From assembly GCF_028623165.1 (NCBI RefSeq), contig NZ_CP117768.1:3844001-3908000 (forward strand): a DNA stretch of 64,000 nt, given 5' to 3'. A program made the position numbers and the translations under genes. Below, piece by piece: positions 53,412 to 63,453 of this stretch. The first letter of the stretch is position 1, and the number at the start of each line of letters is the position of its first letter. The notes beneath the pieces were generated by a model. The model was not told the origin of the DNA. It worked only from the letters and a program-made list of their open reading frames with translations, and searched no databases. The DNA is from Nostoc sp. UHCC 0926 (GTDB lineage: Bacteria > Cyanobacteriota > Cyanobacteriia > Cyanobacteriales > Nostocaceae).

Positions 53412-54578
53412 ATGCCCCTGTCTGACGCAATACCAGCTTTACTTGTCCTGGCAGATGGAACCATCTATCGCGGTTGGTCTTTTGGTGCGACGGGAACCGC
53501 GATCGGAGAAGTGGTGTTTAACACTGGCATGACCGGCTACCAAGAAGTACTGACTGACCCTAGTTACTGCGGTCAGATTGTCATTTTTACCTATCCTGAA
53601 TTAGGGAATACTGGCGTCAATCCTGAAGATGAGGAATCAGATGGCCCCCAAGTGCGGGGTGCGATCGCGCGCAATATTTGTCACCGACCAAGTAACTGGC
53701 GATCGACACAATCCTTACCTGACTACCTTAAACAAAACCAAGTACCAGGGATATACGGCATCGATACCCGCGCCCTCACCCGCAAAATTCGGATGTTTGG
53801 AGCGATGAACGGTGGCATTTCCACAGCTATTCTTGATGAGGGGGAATTGCTAGAGCAGGTACAGGCGGTTCCCAACATGGCGGGATTGAATCTGGTTCGT
53901 GAAGTCACCACCCCAACGGCTTATGAATGGTCAGATCCCACAATTCCAGCTTGGGAATTCAACTCTGAGGCTGCGGAAAATCTTGGGGAACCCTTTACCG
54001 TTGTTGCCCTTGACTTTGGCGTAAAACGCAATATTTTGCGTCGCTTAGTAAGTTACGGTTGTCGGGTGATTGTTGTGCCTGCTGATACGCCACCAGAGGA
54101 AATCCTCAACTACAATCCAGATGGTGTGTTTCTTTCTAATGGGCCTGGCGACCCTGCTGCTGTCACCGAAGGGATTGCAACTGCCAAAGCCCTCCTGTTA
54201 AGTAAAAAACCCATCTTTGGGATTTGTATGGGACACCAAATTTTAGGTCATGCATTAGGGGCAGAAACCTATAAACTCAAATTTGGTCACCGTGGTTTAA
54301 ATCAGCCTGCCGGCTTACAACAACGGGTAGAAATTACCAGCCAAAACCACAGTTTTGCTATTGACCCAGATTCTTTACCTACGGCAGTTGTGGAAATCAG
54401 CCACCTGAACTTAAACGATCGCACCATTGCCGGGGTACGTCACAAATCTCTGCCTGTATTCTCCGTACAGTATCACCCAGAAGCCAGTCCTGGCCCTCAC
54501 GATGCTGATTACTTGTTTGAGCAATTTGTTCAAGTCATGCGAACAGCACGTCAAGCCGTTGCAGCCGAGGTGAGGTAA
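53412..54578 (+). CDS. carA: Carbamoyl-phosphate synthase small subunit
   Basis: The 388-residue subunit hydrolyses glutamine and passes ammonia to the large subunit, for arginine and pyrimidine synthesis. The glutaminase signature [18 protein letters not shown] contains the nucleophilic Cys, and [15 protein letters not shown] the His and Glu. The N-terminal domain has [21 protein letters not shown] start at ATG 53412 ([16 protein letters not shown]); the open frame upstream is a repeat of 'atgcccaatgcc' type and not family sequence. It stands alone; a carB gene is not in the window. Confidence 0.96.
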   Translation: MPLSDAIPALLVLADGTIYRGWSFGATGTAIGEVVFNTGMTGYQEVLTDPSYCGQIVIFTYPELGNTGVNPEDEESDGPQVRGAIARNICHRPSNWRSTQSLPDYLKQNQVPGIYGIDTRALTRKIRMFGAMNGGISTAILDEGELLEQVQAVPNMAGLNLVREVTTPTAYEWSDPTIPAWEFNSEAAENLGEPFTVVALDFGVKRNILRRLVSYGCRVIVVPADTPPEEILNYNPDGVFLSNGPGDPAAVTEGIATAKALLLSKKPIFGICMGHQILGHALGAETYKLKFGHRGLNQPAGLQQRVEITSQNHSFAIDPDSLPTAVVEISHLNLNDRTIAGVRHKSLPVFSVQYHPEASPGPHDADYLFEQFVQVMRTARQAVAAEVR

Positions 54579-54811
54579 AAATAGGGAATGCGGCATGGAG
54601 CATGGGGCATAGGGCATAGGGATTAGAAAAGAATTTTCCAATGCCCAATGACGCCACTTGCTCCACTTGAGGATACCCCTTGGCGCTAGCCTCTCCCTTT
54701 GGGAGAAGACCGCAGTGGCTCCCCAATGCCCAATGCCCCAGAAGATTGTAGACAACTTGCTCAAAAACCATCTATACTTGAGCGTTCACTTTAACTCATG
54801 AGGAGGGAATT
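54579..54811. repeat. Spacer with low-complexity 'gcccaatgcc' repeats
   Basis: Alternating 'atggggcataggg' and 'cccaatgcccaatg' blocks are dispersed heptamer-type repeats, interrupted by 'ttggcgctagcctctcc' type sequence. The only further signal is GAGGAGGG at 54800-54807, the ribosome-binding site of the STAS gene. Confidence 0.55.
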
Positions 54812-55180
54812 ATTGCTGAACCACTGAATCTAACCGTTAGCCTGAGGGGCACTCGTGAAGTCCGGGATAACTGCCAGCTATTCCGCCTCACAGGTTTGTT
54901 AGATGCCTTTTCTGAACCAACATTTCGCAAAGTACTTGGCAGCAAGATTGACGAGGGCCCTAAGCACATTATTTTGGATCTCTCACAAATCGACTTTATT
55001 GATAGCTCTGGCTTGGGTGCTCTGGTGCAGCTAGCCAAGCAGGCTCAAACTGCTGAAGGCACTTTGCAAATTGTCACGAATGCCCGCGTAACTCAAACGG
55101 TCAAGCTTGTTCGCCTAGAGAAGTTTCTCTCCCTGCAAAAATCAGTTGAAGACGCTCTAGAAAACGTTAAGCAATCTTGA
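54812..55180 (+). CDS. STAS-domain anti-sigma factor antagonist, probable ATT start
   Basis: The product has about 122 residues. NLTVSLRGTREVRDNCQLFR, GLLDAFSEPTFRKVLGSKID and LDLSQIDFIDSSGLGALVQL identify a STAS domain with the phosphorylatable Ser in DSSGLGAL, as in SpoIIAA/RsbV. Such proteins bind anti-sigma factors according to phosphorylation. The frame is open back to 54782 and family-like sequence extends well upstream of the only common alternatives (TTG 54896). No ATG, GTG or TTG lies in the proper place; GAGGAGGG at 54800-54807 points to an ATT codon at 54812 as the start. A short gene-free region and terminator follow. Confidence 0.75.
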   Translation: MAEPLNLTVSLRGTREVRDNCQLFRLTGLLDAFSEPTFRKVLGSKIDEGPKHIILDLSQIDFIDSSGLGALVQLAKQAQTAEGTLQIVTNARVTQTVKLVRLEKFLSLQKSVEDALENVKQS

Positions 55181-55204
55181 TTGCTTGAACCGAGAGATCA
55201 ATTC

Positions 55205-55240
55205 AGCTATCCAGATTCAACATTGGATAGCTTAATTTTT
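55205..55240 (+). terminator. Intrinsic terminator of the STAS gene
   Basis: AGCTATCC (55205-55212) pairs with GGATAGCT (55225-55232) through a 12-base loop, followed by TAATTTTT. It begins 25 bases after the STAS stop. Confidence 0.65.
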
Positions 55241-55714
55241 AAAACTTCTGGCAGAAAACCTCTCTCCTTGTGGGGGAGGCACAAAGCCAGTTGAGTTATT
55301 ATGTTTAAAGTTGAGTAATAACTAAAGATATAGACACCCAGTTATTAAGTATATAATAGTTGGCTAGAATATTCGGATAAACAATCAAGTCTGAAAAAGC
55401 TCTAGCAAATACAAAGCCAGCAGATTTGTCTATATGTAAACTTGACTTGATACTGTATAGTTAGAAATTGTCGCTTACTAAGTAAGCCTGGCAATGCGAT
55501 CAAGTAAAAGGGTGAGTTTGATGTCAAAATTTTACCCGATCTTAGGCACAGACCACAAGAAGTAGGTGAAATTTGGTTTATAGGCGTTGACATCAGGGTG
55601 ATTTAAAATGCCAACTCTCAAGCAAAAAGATGAAATAGGAAGTAATTTTGATAGTATTGATTATGCTAAGTATACTATCATGGCATACTTCAGAAAAATC
55701 AGTCTTTGCGAAGA
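55241..55714. other. Spacer, no gene seen
   Basis: The region is mostly AT-rich. It is the probable promoter region of the mini-RNase III gene. No coding frame with family similarity or RNA signature was found. Confidence 0.5.
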
Positions 55715-56233
55715 ATGCCTGCCAAATGTAGCCTGTCAAGGAATGATCTATTTGTGAAGTCACAGGAGGAAGAGCTATTAGATGGACAAGATGAAACTCC
55801 CAAACAGAGTTTATCTTGGACTCAAGCACTCTTGGCAACCACAGGGCTATTCCAACAGATTTCCCTTTCACAAGTACAACAAATTTCTCCTACTGCTTTA
55901 GCATATTTGGGGGATGCAATTTATGAGTTGTATGTTAGAATGTTCTATCTGCTGCCATTGCAGCGGTCAGGAATTTACCATAGTCTGGTAGTGGAGCAGG
56001 TAAGAGCGGAAACACAAGCGCTACATTTGCGATCGCTGATTCCTCATCTAAGAGACACTGAATTAGAAATTGTCCGACGGGGTAGAAACGCCGCTACAGG
56101 ACGCCCAAAGCGACTTAATCCCGAAATTTATCAACAGGCAACTAGTCTAGAAACCTTAATTGGCTACTTATATCTCACCGATTACCAGCGTCTAACCGAA
56201 CTGTTGCAAATACTTCATGTAGAAAAAGAGTGA
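55715..56233 (+). CDS. mrnC: Mini-ribonuclease 3
   Basis: The protein of about 172 residues contains a single RNase III-type catalytic domain without a double-strand-binding domain. ALAYLGDAIYELYVRMFYL has the acidic metal-binding residues (Asp, Glu), and ATSLETLIGYLYLTDYQRL the second pair (Glu). RGRNAATGRPKRLNPEIYQQ is the conserved helix. Mini-III trims 23S rRNA precursors in Gram-positive bacteria and has homologues in cyanobacteria and plastids. ATG 55715 is preferred to a TTG at 55706. It lies about 90 bases before rlmB, an rRNA methyltransferase, so the pair may act in 23S maturation. Confidence 0.88.
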   Translation: MPAKCSLSRNDLFVKSQEEELLDGQDETPKQSLSWTQALLATTGLFQQISLSQVQQISPTALAYLGDAIYELYVRMFYLLPLQRSGIYHSLVVEQVRAETQALHLRSLIPHLRDTELEIVRRGRNAATGRPKRLNPEIYQQATSLETLIGYLYLTDYQRLTELLQILHVEKE

Positions 56234-56325
56234 AAACTCAATTTCACAGTAGCCACAGCAGTAGATTCGGCTCAAGAAATTGAGGTAATCGGGATGATCA
56301 ACTATACGCTATATCCATAACTCAA

Positions 56326-57453
56326 ATGCAGAATAAACCAAGAAAAGTCAAGACTTCTAGCGAACAAAATCGTGGACAACCCGTAAAAATTCAGGGTAAG
56401 CGTGTTGTTACTAATCCTACTCGTAATCCCAGAAAAATAGATAGCAATCCCATTTCTGTCGCTAATCCGACTCGCAATCCCAGGAAAATAGATAGCAACC
56501 CCATTTCTGTTGCTGATCCGACTCGCAATCCCAGGAAAATAGATAGCAACCCCATTTCTGTTGCTGATCCCACTCGCAATCCCAGGAAAATAGATAGCAA
56601 CCTCGTTTCTGGCAACTCCCGACAACGAAATAGCAACTTCTCCCAGGCGTCTGTATCTACACCGACAGAAGAAGATAGCGATCTCATTTACGGTCGTCAT
56701 CCAGTATTAAGTGCATTGCAAAATCAGCGCAATCTCAATCGGCTCTGGATTACTACCCGTCTGCGCTACGATCCCAGCTTTCACCATTTTCTCCTGCAAG
56801 CGAAGGAAAATGGCACAGTTATTGATGAGGTTGAACCCAAGCGCTTAGACCATCTCACCAACGGGGCTAATCATCAAGGTGTGGCGGCACAAATTGCTCC
56901 CTACGCCTACATCGAATTGCCGGATCTAATTGAACAGACAAAAGCTGTAACCGATCCTGTAATTGTCGTGGCTGATGGAATTACTGATCCCCACAACTTG
57001 GGAGCAATTATTCGCACCGCCGAAGCAATAGGCGCTCAAGGATTGGTGATTCCCCAGAGAAGGGCATCTGGGATCACTTCCACTGTCATGAAAGTAGCAG
57101 CAGGTGCTTTAGAAAATTTTGCTGTAGCAAGAGTTGTCAACCTCAGCCGCGCCTTAGAAGAATTAAAAGAAGCTGGCTTTTGGATTTACGGCACTGCTGC
57201 AAGTGGGAGCGAACCCGTGCATACAGTCAATTTCACTGGCCCAATCGTTTTGGTAATCGGCTCAGAAGGCGAAGGTCTGAGTATGTTAACTCAACGCTCC
57301 TGTGATTTTTTAGTATCGATTCCTCTACAGGGTAAGACTCCCAGCCTCAATGCTTCTGTAGCAGCGGGTATGGCGCTTTATGAAATTTATCGGCAGCGAT
57401 CGCTAAATACCCTGCACTTAGATAAATTACAAAAATTTTCTTTGAAAAAATAA
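56326..57453 (+). CDS. rlmB: 23S rRNA (guanosine-2'-O)-methyltransferase, TrmH/SpoU family, with repeat-rich N-terminus
   Basis: The core from about residue 125 is a SPOUT methyltransferase: [20 protein letters not shown] (substrate-binding domain), [20 protein letters not shown] (motif 1), [12 protein letters not shown] (motif 2) and [20 protein letters not shown] (motif 3, knotted SAM site). It methylates the 2'-O of a guanosine in 23S rRNA. Residues 30-97 are four tandem copies of a 17-residue unit ([17 protein letters not shown]), basic and probably disordered. Nothing like this is needed for the fold; it may bind RNA. The gene follows mini-III. Confidence 0.92.
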   Translation: MQNKPRKVKTSSEQNRGQPVKIQGKRVVTNPTRNPRKIDSNPISVANPTRNPRKIDSNPISVADPTRNPRKIDSNPISVADPTRNPRKIDSNLVSGNSRQRNSNFSQASVSTPTEEDSDLIYGRHPVLSALQNQRNLNRLWITTRLRYDPSFHHFLLQAKENGTVIDEVEPKRLDHLTNGANHQGVAAQIAPYAYIELPDLIEQTKAVTDPVIVVADGITDPHNLGAIIRTAEAIGAQGLVIPQRRASGITSTVMKVAAGALENFAVARVVNLSRALEELKEAGFWIYGTAASGSEPVHTVNFTGPIVLVIGSEGEGLSMLTQRSCDFLVSIPLQGKTPSLNASVAAGMALYEIYRQRSLNTLHLDKLQKFSLKK

Positions 57454-57540
57454 TAGTAAGAGAGTATAAAGAAATGTAAAAGATAATCAAGTAGTATATC
57501 GTTTAATACCCTGTAGCACGTTTATAAATCCGCGAAAATT

Positions 57541-57843
57541 ATGAAAACCATTTGGCATAACCTCAAGGAAGTGTTGATTAACACATTCGACTACCTCGGC
57601 TTGGCTTGGTGGGTAGAGATTGTGACGCAGAATCCCCGCTGCACGTACTACTTCGGCCCATTTCTGAATTCTTCTGAAGCAAAATTGTCAAGCACTGGAT
57701 ATATAGAAGATTTGGAAGTAGAAGGAGCGCAGGGAATTGCTGTGAATGTCAAGCGCTGCAAACCTAATACTTTAACAATCGCTGACGACTTGGGGGAAAA
57801 GATTGACCGCAAAGTACAGCCTGCCTTTGGCGGTCAATTATAA
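57541..57843 (+). CDS. DUF1816-family small protein
   Basis: The 100-residue protein has the DUF1816 pattern: LGLAWWVEIVTQNPRCTYYF, GPFLNSSEAKLSSTGYIEDL and EGAQGIAVNVKRCKPNTLTI. The family is cyanobacterial; members have been linked to phycobilisome or photosystem-related roles only by occurrence, so function is open. The ATG at 57541 has a weak ribosome-binding site. A terminator follows. Confidence 0.82.
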   Translation: MKTIWHNLKEVLINTFDYLGLAWWVEIVTQNPRCTYYFGPFLNSSEAKLSSTGYIEDLEVEGAQGIAVNVKRCKPNTLTIADDLGEKIDRKVQPAFGGQL

Positions 57844-57862
57844 GTTAGGCCAGAGAATGAAC

Positions 57863-57923
57863 ACAATTCGTAATTCGTAATTCGTAATTCGTAACTTCGG
57901 GTTCTAATTACGAATTATTTTTT
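57863..57923 (+). terminator. Heptamer-repeat stem acting as terminator
   Basis: Four tandem 'gtaattc' units (57863-57893) face 'aattacgaatt' (57906-57916), forming an AT-rich stem followed by TATTTTTTC. It probably ends the DUF1816 transcript. Confidence 0.55.
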
Positions 57924-58018
57924 CAATAGTCAAAAACCCTTGGACTTTTGACTATTGACGGGGTGGTTGGTACACACGTTTGAAAGTCTATATTGACTTT
58001 TCAAGAATCCCCCTTACT

Positions 58019-58879
58019 TTAGACATGGGCAGTATCAATACCAATTACCTGCGGATGAACTTCGAGCCAATGGTCAATGTCATTCAGCACCTGCTGGGGA
58101 ACTTCCCACGGGAAAAGATGGGCGGTGTTGGGATAGCACTGCCACTGAGAATTTTGGAGGTGTTGAGCAGTTTCTAAGCTGGAATCAGATGTGATGTGGC
58201 GGTCTTGGTCACCAGCAAGTATTAAACTAGGACATTGTATTTGTTGCAAATCTAGAAGTCGGTTGTATCCCGATTGAATTGCACTATAGAGGGCGCGAGT
58301 AGCAGCAGGAGAGGTTTGCAAATAAGCTGGTACTGCAACGGTTGCGATGTAGTTGTAAGTGGTAGATGTATGTTGTTGGATTAGGTAGCGGAAAAGCGAT
58401 CGCTTGCCAAAAGTTTCAATATTCCATTGCCAACTCGGTTTTATATAATTTAATAGGGCAGCAACACCAGTATATAAATTATCTTGCCAAGTAATGGTCG
58501 GATGACTGCCACGAGGTTTTGCGGCTGTCGCCACCAAAATCAGCCCTGTAACGCGCTCTGGCAAACGTAATGCCAATTCCATTGCCAGAATGCCCCCAAG
58601 TGACCATCCCAATACTAGACATTTTTCAATCTCAAAACGGTCTAGCAGCGCTTCTAAATCGGTCAAATGGTCATTCATATTAAAATTGCTATTGCAGCGA
58701 CTTTTGCCGTATCCACGTAAATCAGGGGCAAAAGTTTTGTAGCGTTTTGATAAATGATTGGTAAAGACAGATAGACTACGACCAGAACCAGGATGACCGT
58801 GTAAGCCCAAAATCGGGAATCCTTGACCTTGGATGTAGACATTAAGACGTGCAGCAGTGGTGGTATGGCGATCGCTCAT
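58019..58879 (-). CDS. Alpha/beta hydrolase
   Basis: The 286-residue enzyme has an alpha/beta hydrolase core: GLHGHPGSGRSLS (oxyanion region), APDLRGYGKSRCNS, the nucleophile elbow LVLGWSLGGILAM (Ser in GWSLGG), LILAGDQDRH (Asp) and a C-terminal His (NTAHLFPWE). The substrate is unknown. The start ATG at 58879 overlaps the stop of a small upstream open frame (ATGA). The gene is convergent with DUF1816. Confidence 0.88.
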   Translation of the reverse strand: MSDRHTTTAARLNVYIQGQGFPILGLHGHPGSGRSLSVFTNHLSKRYKTFAPDLRGYGKSRCNSNFNMNDHLTDLEALLDRFEIEKCLVLGWSLGGILAMELALRLPERVTGLILVATAAKPRGSHPTITWQDNLYTGVAALLNYIKPSWQWNIETFGKRSLFRYLIQQHTSTTYNYIATVAVPAYLQTSPAATRALYSAIQSGYNRLLDLQQIQCPSLILAGDQDRHITSDSSLETAQHLQNSQWQCYPNTAHLFPWEVPQQVLNDIDHWLEVHPQVIGIDTAHV

Positions 58880-58998
58880 GACTCGCCGTCCTCCTGTCTG
58901 CCGAACAAATGTTCTAGAATGGGTTGACTTTCAATTCTCAACCCTCTAATTTCTGAGCTTATTTCTCTAAGTTCGGTCCGATCTAGCCTTTGTGTCAT
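58876..58998 (-). CDS. Small 40-residue protein upstream of and overlapping the hydrolase gene
   Basis: The minus-strand frame from ATG 58998 encodes 40 residues (MTQRLDRTELREISSEIRGL, then RIESQPILEHLFGRQEDGES). It is highly charged and likely helical. Its TGA overlaps the hydrolase ATG, and AGGAGG near its end (about 58891-58896) is the hydrolase ribosome-binding site. The overlap and amphipathic composition suggest a real small gene, perhaps a coupling leader. I do not recognise it. Confidence 0.45.
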   Translation of the reverse strand: MTQRLDRTELREISSEIRGLRIESQPILEHLFGRQEDGES

Positions 58999-59363
58999 AG
59001 CAGTTTTATATTATTCTTCTAATTGTGTCACAAGGCTAGTGGCGAAGCATTCCAGTGTTTAGTTAGAGTTCAAGCTTCTGGAGATAATCTATTAAAGTTA
59101 GTACTTGGCGATTCGCTACTATAAGATTTACAAATAGTAGAGCTTATACTTACGTAATTCAGAAGCGTTTAAATATTTGCCATTCTGGTCATATTTGCTC
59201 GCTTGCAAACCAAACTAGCAAATTACTCGTTGTTTGATATGTGATATCAGATTGAATATCTGCCCAATTATTGGGTAAAGCTGCCATTTAATTTACTATT
59301 GGTGATAATTTTACAGATTGTGCCCAAATGTGTTCAAATTAAAACCTTCAATTTACCAGACTT
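58999..59363. other. Spacer, no gene seen
   Basis: The 365-base spacer between the small open frame and truB has no coding character. A 'gatatcagattgaatatc' type partial palindrome lies near 59243. It probably holds the promoter for the small gene and hydrolase pair. Confidence 0.5.
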
Positions 59364-60242
59364 TCAAGAAATAGGTTCAAAAACCATTTGGGGAATCAAT
59401 ACTTCGTCTTGTAATTGCCCAATACCTAAAAAGCGAGTCTCTTGATCATAAACTCTCACTATTCCAGAAACATCGAAAGTTAGAGAAATTCGCTGACCTT
59501 GACACCATTTTTGAGCAGATGTTGCTGGTAAAGTTACAGATGACAAATGTTTCAAGGCAGCATCAGGTACAAAAGGTTGAAATGTCTGGGCTTGCAGTTT
59601 AGTTTCTAAGTCTGTGAAAGTGAGACTATCTGTTAAATCGAAACCACTGCTTTGGGTGCGGATCAAAGCCGCAAGAGTGCCACCAGTTTCTAAAATGGCA
59701 CCTAAGTCACGAGCGATCGCTCTAATATATGTACCAGAACCACAGGCGATCGCCACATCCAATTCGGGAAAATCTCCTTCTCTCCAGTCCAAAATATCTA
59801 TCTGAAAAACTTCCACTGTTCGCACTGGAACTTCCACCGTTTTACCTTGGCGTGCTAAGTCGTAGAGACGTTTACCATCCACTTGGATTGCACTGTAAAT
59901 AGGTGGTATTTGCTCAATCTTGCCTTCAAATTGTGCCAGTGCAGTTTTCACTTCTGCCAAACTCAATCCAGCACAAGGTTGAGAAGTGATGATTTCACCT
60001 TGTAAATCATCGGTTGTAGTACGTACACCCAGCCGAATGGTGGCTTTGTAAGCTTTGTTTTCTGGCAGATACTGCAATAATCTTGTGGCTTTACCAAGGG
60101 CGATCGGTAATACCCCGGTAGCTGCTGGGTCTAAGGTTCCCGCATGTCCCACACGTTTGAGGCGCAACAATTTTCGCACCCGCGCTACACAGTCGTGGGA
60201 AGTCCAGTCAAATGGTTTGTTTAAGTTGAGAAAACCTTGCAC
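59364..60242 (-). CDS. truB: tRNA pseudouridine(55) synthase
   Basis: The 292-residue enzyme isomerises U55 of t[23 protein letters not shown] and [20 protein letters not shown] include the catalytic Asp in GTLDP, and [15 protein letters not shown] and [20 protein letters not shown] follow. Length and motif order fit the family. The ATG at 60242 precedes the conserved GFLNLNKP. It is downstream of the hydrolase gene at 60385 by about 140 bases on the same strand. Confidence 0.95.
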   Translation of the reverse strand: MQGFLNLNKPFDWTSHDCVARVRKLLRLKRVGHAGTLDPAATGVLPIALGKATRLLQYLPENKAYKATIRLGVRTTTDDLQGEIITSQPCAGLSLAEVKTALAQFEGKIEQIPPIYSAIQVDGKRLYDLARQGKTVEVPVRTVEVFQIDILDWREGDFPELDVAIACGSGTYIRAIARDLGAILETGGTLAALIRTQSSGFDLTDSLTFTDLETKLQAQTFQPFVPDAALKHLSSVTLPATSAQKWCQGQRISLTFDVSGIVRVYDQETRFLGIGQLQDEVLIPQMVFEPIS

Positions 60243-60384
60243 AGTGAAATTTTATAAGTTTGACAATAGGCATTCTGCTATATAAATACAAGACTTGTCT
60301 AGACATTTATGCCTACATATCAAATAAAAATCATTACATGCAGCAATGCAACACCAATATCCAACATCCAAAATCCGAAGCTGA

Positions 60385-62100
60385 CTATGGTGTTGGGAAC
60401 TTTTTTTTTAAAGGTTTTGCTCCTTCCAAATCCAGCAATTGAGCCAATTCTATTGTATTCAATGACTTGACAAGATTTAAACCAAGAGACTGACTAGAAA
60501 TGCTTTGAGTGTAGGCGGCGTTAAGGTAGGGGGTGTATTGTGATCTTCCTGAAACATAAGTTTGGAAGAAAGGTAAACTTAAAACATTCATGTAACGACG
60601 TGCTTGGGAAGCATCACCAATCATATCGGCAGGTAATGCTACTTGTTGATTTGCAGGGTTACCATTGCCAATGGTAGAAAAGTGGGTGCCACCTACAAGC
60701 ATGACGAGATACTTTTGTGAATTAGCGAACCAGGAGAAAGGTAGAATTTGTTCGGATAAAGCTGGTGCAACTGTATCATCACTACTGCTGACAATCATCA
60801 CTGGAGTTTTAATTTGACTTAAGCCAGCTTTGCCGAAAATAGAACTAGTAATGGGATTAACTGCGATCGCAGCTTTTACTCTCTCATCCCGCAGGTTATA
60901 ATCCTTGGCAGATTTGCTGATGTTCAATTCTAAAGCACGACACTGGAACAGTAAAGACATGTTCCAGGTATTTTGCAGCGCTGCTGGTTGACAGTCTTGT
61001 TTTAGCTGCTCAAAGTTGATTTTAGCGCCTGCCAGGGCCAAGGCTGTGTAACCTCCCAAAGATTGACCAAATACTCCAACTTGTTGCAGATTTAACCGAC
61101 CTTTAAATCGTGAATCAGATTGGTTACCTTTTTCCAATTGATTCAATATATATGTTATATCCAAAGGTCGGTCTTTAAATTCACTTGGTTCTGCTACATC
61201 ATTGGCGCGTCCATTCAACAGAGAATGTAATTGTTTAGCATCACTACCAGGATGATTGGGAACGGCGATGGCAAATCCGTAGGAAGCTAGGTGAGTGGCT
61301 AAATATTGAAAGTTGCTGCTGTCTAAACCCAAGCCGTGAGAAATCACAATTATCGGTGCAGGATTCTGGACATTGGGAATATAAACATCAGTTAATAAAG
61401 GCCGATTGCGGCTTGAGTCGAAAAACTTCAGGGTGTATTTTTGTGATTTAAACTTTCCCGGAACCTGTAAATCAGACAATTGCGAGAAAATTGGTTGTTT
61501 TATGGAAGCAGCTTCAATCTTAGACTCTTGGGAAACTGCTGCGATCGCTCGATGGGTTTTATTAACAAGTTTCTCCAATTCTGTAGCTATTTCCAAAGTC
61601 TGCACTACATCAAGGTTAATCCTGTTGGTGGGATATTTACGCAACACATTCAAAAGTGTCAAGCCTCCTGATTCAGCAGAGGCTAAAATTACCGCCGAAC
61701 GCAAAGTATGAAATTCTGGTTCGGGTTGAGGAGATTTGGTTTTAATCACTTGCGCCAACCGATGCAGCAAAAATTCTCCTTGTGGTGTGTAGAGAAATTG
61801 CGAAAGTACTACCGGACTAACTTTCACACGATTAAGTAAAATCTGCCGCAATTCTTGAAGCTGTTGAAGAGGCAGATATTGCTGATAGGCTGCCAAATCG
61901 TCGTCAATTACACCTGTTTTCGCGTAGTTTTCTAAAGTAGTGACTGAAATGGAAAGCTCTAAAGCTGAATAAGATGCATAAATCCGCTCTGCTGCCAAGA
62001 CAGAATTACTAATTCCAAACGTTGGCAGCATCATTGAAAGAACCAGCAACAGGAAATTTTTTCTCAGGGTGCTGGCCCAATTACCAAACAAACTATTCAT
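60385..62100 (-). CDS. Secreted alpha/beta hydrolase with DUF1400 N-terminal domain
   Basis: The 571-residue protein has an N-terminal signal (LLLVLSMMLPTFGISNSVLA), a DUF1400 region (YASYSALELSISVTTLENYA, later RVKVSPVVLSQFLYTPQGE) and a hydrolase domain: IVISHGLGLDSSNFQYLATH, nucleophile in VGVFGQSLGGYTALALAG, Asp in IVSSSDDTVAP and His in GGTHFSTIGNG. The layout matches cyanobacterial PAF-acetylhydrolase-like lipases. It is probably periplasmic or outer-membrane-associated; the substrate is unknown. The ATG at 62100 is supported by the signal sequence. Confidence 0.88.
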   Translation of the reverse strand: MNSLFGNWASTLRKNFLLLVLSMMLPTFGISNSVLAAERIYASYSALELSISVTTLENYAKTGVIDDDLAAYQQYLPLQQLQELRQILLNRVKVSPVVLSQFLYTPQGEFLLHRLAQVIKTKSPQPEPEFHTLRSAVILASAESGGLTLLNVLRKYPTNRINLDVVQTLEIATELEKLVNKTHRAIAAVSQESKIEAASIKQPIFSQLSDLQVPGKFKSQKYTLKFFDSSRNRPLLTDVYIPNVQNPAPIIVISHGLGLDSSNFQYLATHLASYGFAIAVPNHPGSDAKQLHSLLNGRANDVAEPSEFKDRPLDITYILNQLEKGNQSDSRFKGRLNLQQVGVFGQSLGGYTALALAGAKINFEQLKQDCQPAALQNTWNMSLLFQCRALELNISKSAKDYNLRDERVKAAIAVNPITSSIFGKAGLSQIKTPVMIVSSSDDTVAPALSEQILPFSWFANSQKYLVMLVGGTHFSTIGNGNPANQQVALPADMIGDASQARRYMNVLSLPFFQTYVSGRSQYTPYLNAAYTQSISSQSLGLNLVKSLNTIELAQLLDLEGAKPLKKKFPTP

Positions 62101-62529
62101 CGCTCAACTGTTTCGGTAGTCTGGTTTTATTAGGTGTTGGCTTTGGTAGTTATTCGGACACCCTGCTTGGTTTACTTAAATTATTAGCCTCAATTTTATC
62201 AAAACAGAATTTAGGAGTCAGTCGTTATAATTCAGGATGAATTATGTATGACTGGCGAATGGAGAAAGCTTTATCTGACTCCTGAATTCTGATTTTTGAA
62301 TTCTTATTCAAGAATTTTTCTCTTGGCTATAAAGTCAAAATCAGATACTACGGAGTCGCACAGATGAGTAAAATATCCATCTTACAAGAGGCTGACTCCA
62401 GTAGTTTTCCTTCACCATCAAATCATAACAAATAAAAAATCTTCTGCCTCAGTACTTATATTGTAGCTTTGAATATGGCACGAATTCACTAAATGAAAAA
62501 CCCAGTAAAAATCCAGAAAATCCTTTCTA
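62101..62529. repeat. Spacer with inverted 'aggagtcag' repeat
   Basis: 'AGGAGTCAG' near 62212 and its complement 'CTGACTCCT' near 62276 enclose about 60 bases, a dispersed type common in Nostoc. No gene is visible in the spacer. Confidence 0.5.
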
Positions 62530-63453
62530 TTAATCAGCTTTTACCAAAGCGATCGCTACTGAGCCTGTGACTACTAAAGCCGCTCCTAATATTGCGATCA
62601 AAGTGAAGTGTTCTGCTGGTATCAAAGAAGGTGCAATAACTGATACAACTCCGACTGATATTAATGTCACAATGGGAGCTAAAGCTAATACTGCACTCAC
62701 TCGTGATGCTTCCCAATGTTCTAATGATTCGGCAAAAGCACTGTAAGCGATTAAAGTATTCAAAGCACAGAAAAGCAACATTCCTAAGTGTAAAGTATCA
62801 AGTATAAAAAGCGATTTTACTCTGGCTAGAGGAGTGAATAATAAAGCACAGCCCCCGTAAATAATCAGCATGATACTAGAAGAAGATAAAGATTGTAATA
62901 ACTGCTTTTGTGCCAAAGCATAAATAGCCCATGCTGCGGCTCCTAGCACAATCAAAACACTACCTAGTATATATGTGCCATGCGCTGTAATTAAATTCCT
63001 TAGTTGTTCACCAAAAAATAAAAGGTAACCGCAAGTTAGTACACTTGTACCAATCCATTGATACAGTCGATAACGTTCTTTAAAAATTACTAACCCTCCT
63101 AAACCTAATAAAAGGGTAGATAATTGAATGAGAACTTCAGCGTTAGCAGGCGATGTTAGTGCTAAACCTTGCATGAAGAAAAAGTAATTAATCCCTAAAA
63201 AGATTGTAGTGATCGCTAATAATTTCCCAGAAGCAAAAAACAATTGTTCTAACTTTGGTAATTTACCGCGTATTCCTAAATACACAGCAAGTAGGAAAAA
63301 AGATACCAAAAAACGAAACCAAATGACGGTATATACATCAAGCACTTGCAAAGTTACCGTCAGAGCAATAGGTAAAATTCCCCACAATAAGACCGTCAAT
63401 AGCGATAGCGCTAGCCCTAAGCGCCACCGACCAGAACTTTGATGTAGTAACAT
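62530..63453 (-). CDS. EamA/DMT-family transporter
   Basis: The 307-residue membrane protein has about ten helices in two EamA repeats. It starts LGLALSLLTVLLWGILPIAL, contains ANAEVLIQLSTLLLGLGGLV, and the second repeat opens ILGSVLIVLGAAAWAIYALA. The drug/metabolite transporter superfamily includes exporters of amino acids, purines and other small molecules; the substrate is unknown. It is monocistronic and divergent from the partial gene at the window end. ATG 63453 precedes a short polar N-terminus. Confidence 0.88.
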   Translation of the reverse strand: MLLHQSSGRWRLGLALSLLTVLLWGILPIALTVTLQVLDVYTVIWFRFLVSFFLLAVYLGIRGKLPKLEQLFFASGKLLAITTIFLGINYFFFMQGLALTSPANAEVLIQLSTLLLGLGGLVIFKERYRLYQWIGTSVLTCGYLLFFGEQLRNLITAHGTYILGSVLIVLGAAAWAIYALAQKQLLQSLSSSSIMLIIYGGCALLFTPLARVKSLFILDTLHLGMLLFCALNTLIAYSAFAESLEHWEASRVSAVLALAPIVTLISVGVVSVIAPSLIPAEHFTLIAILGAALVVTGSVAIALVKAD

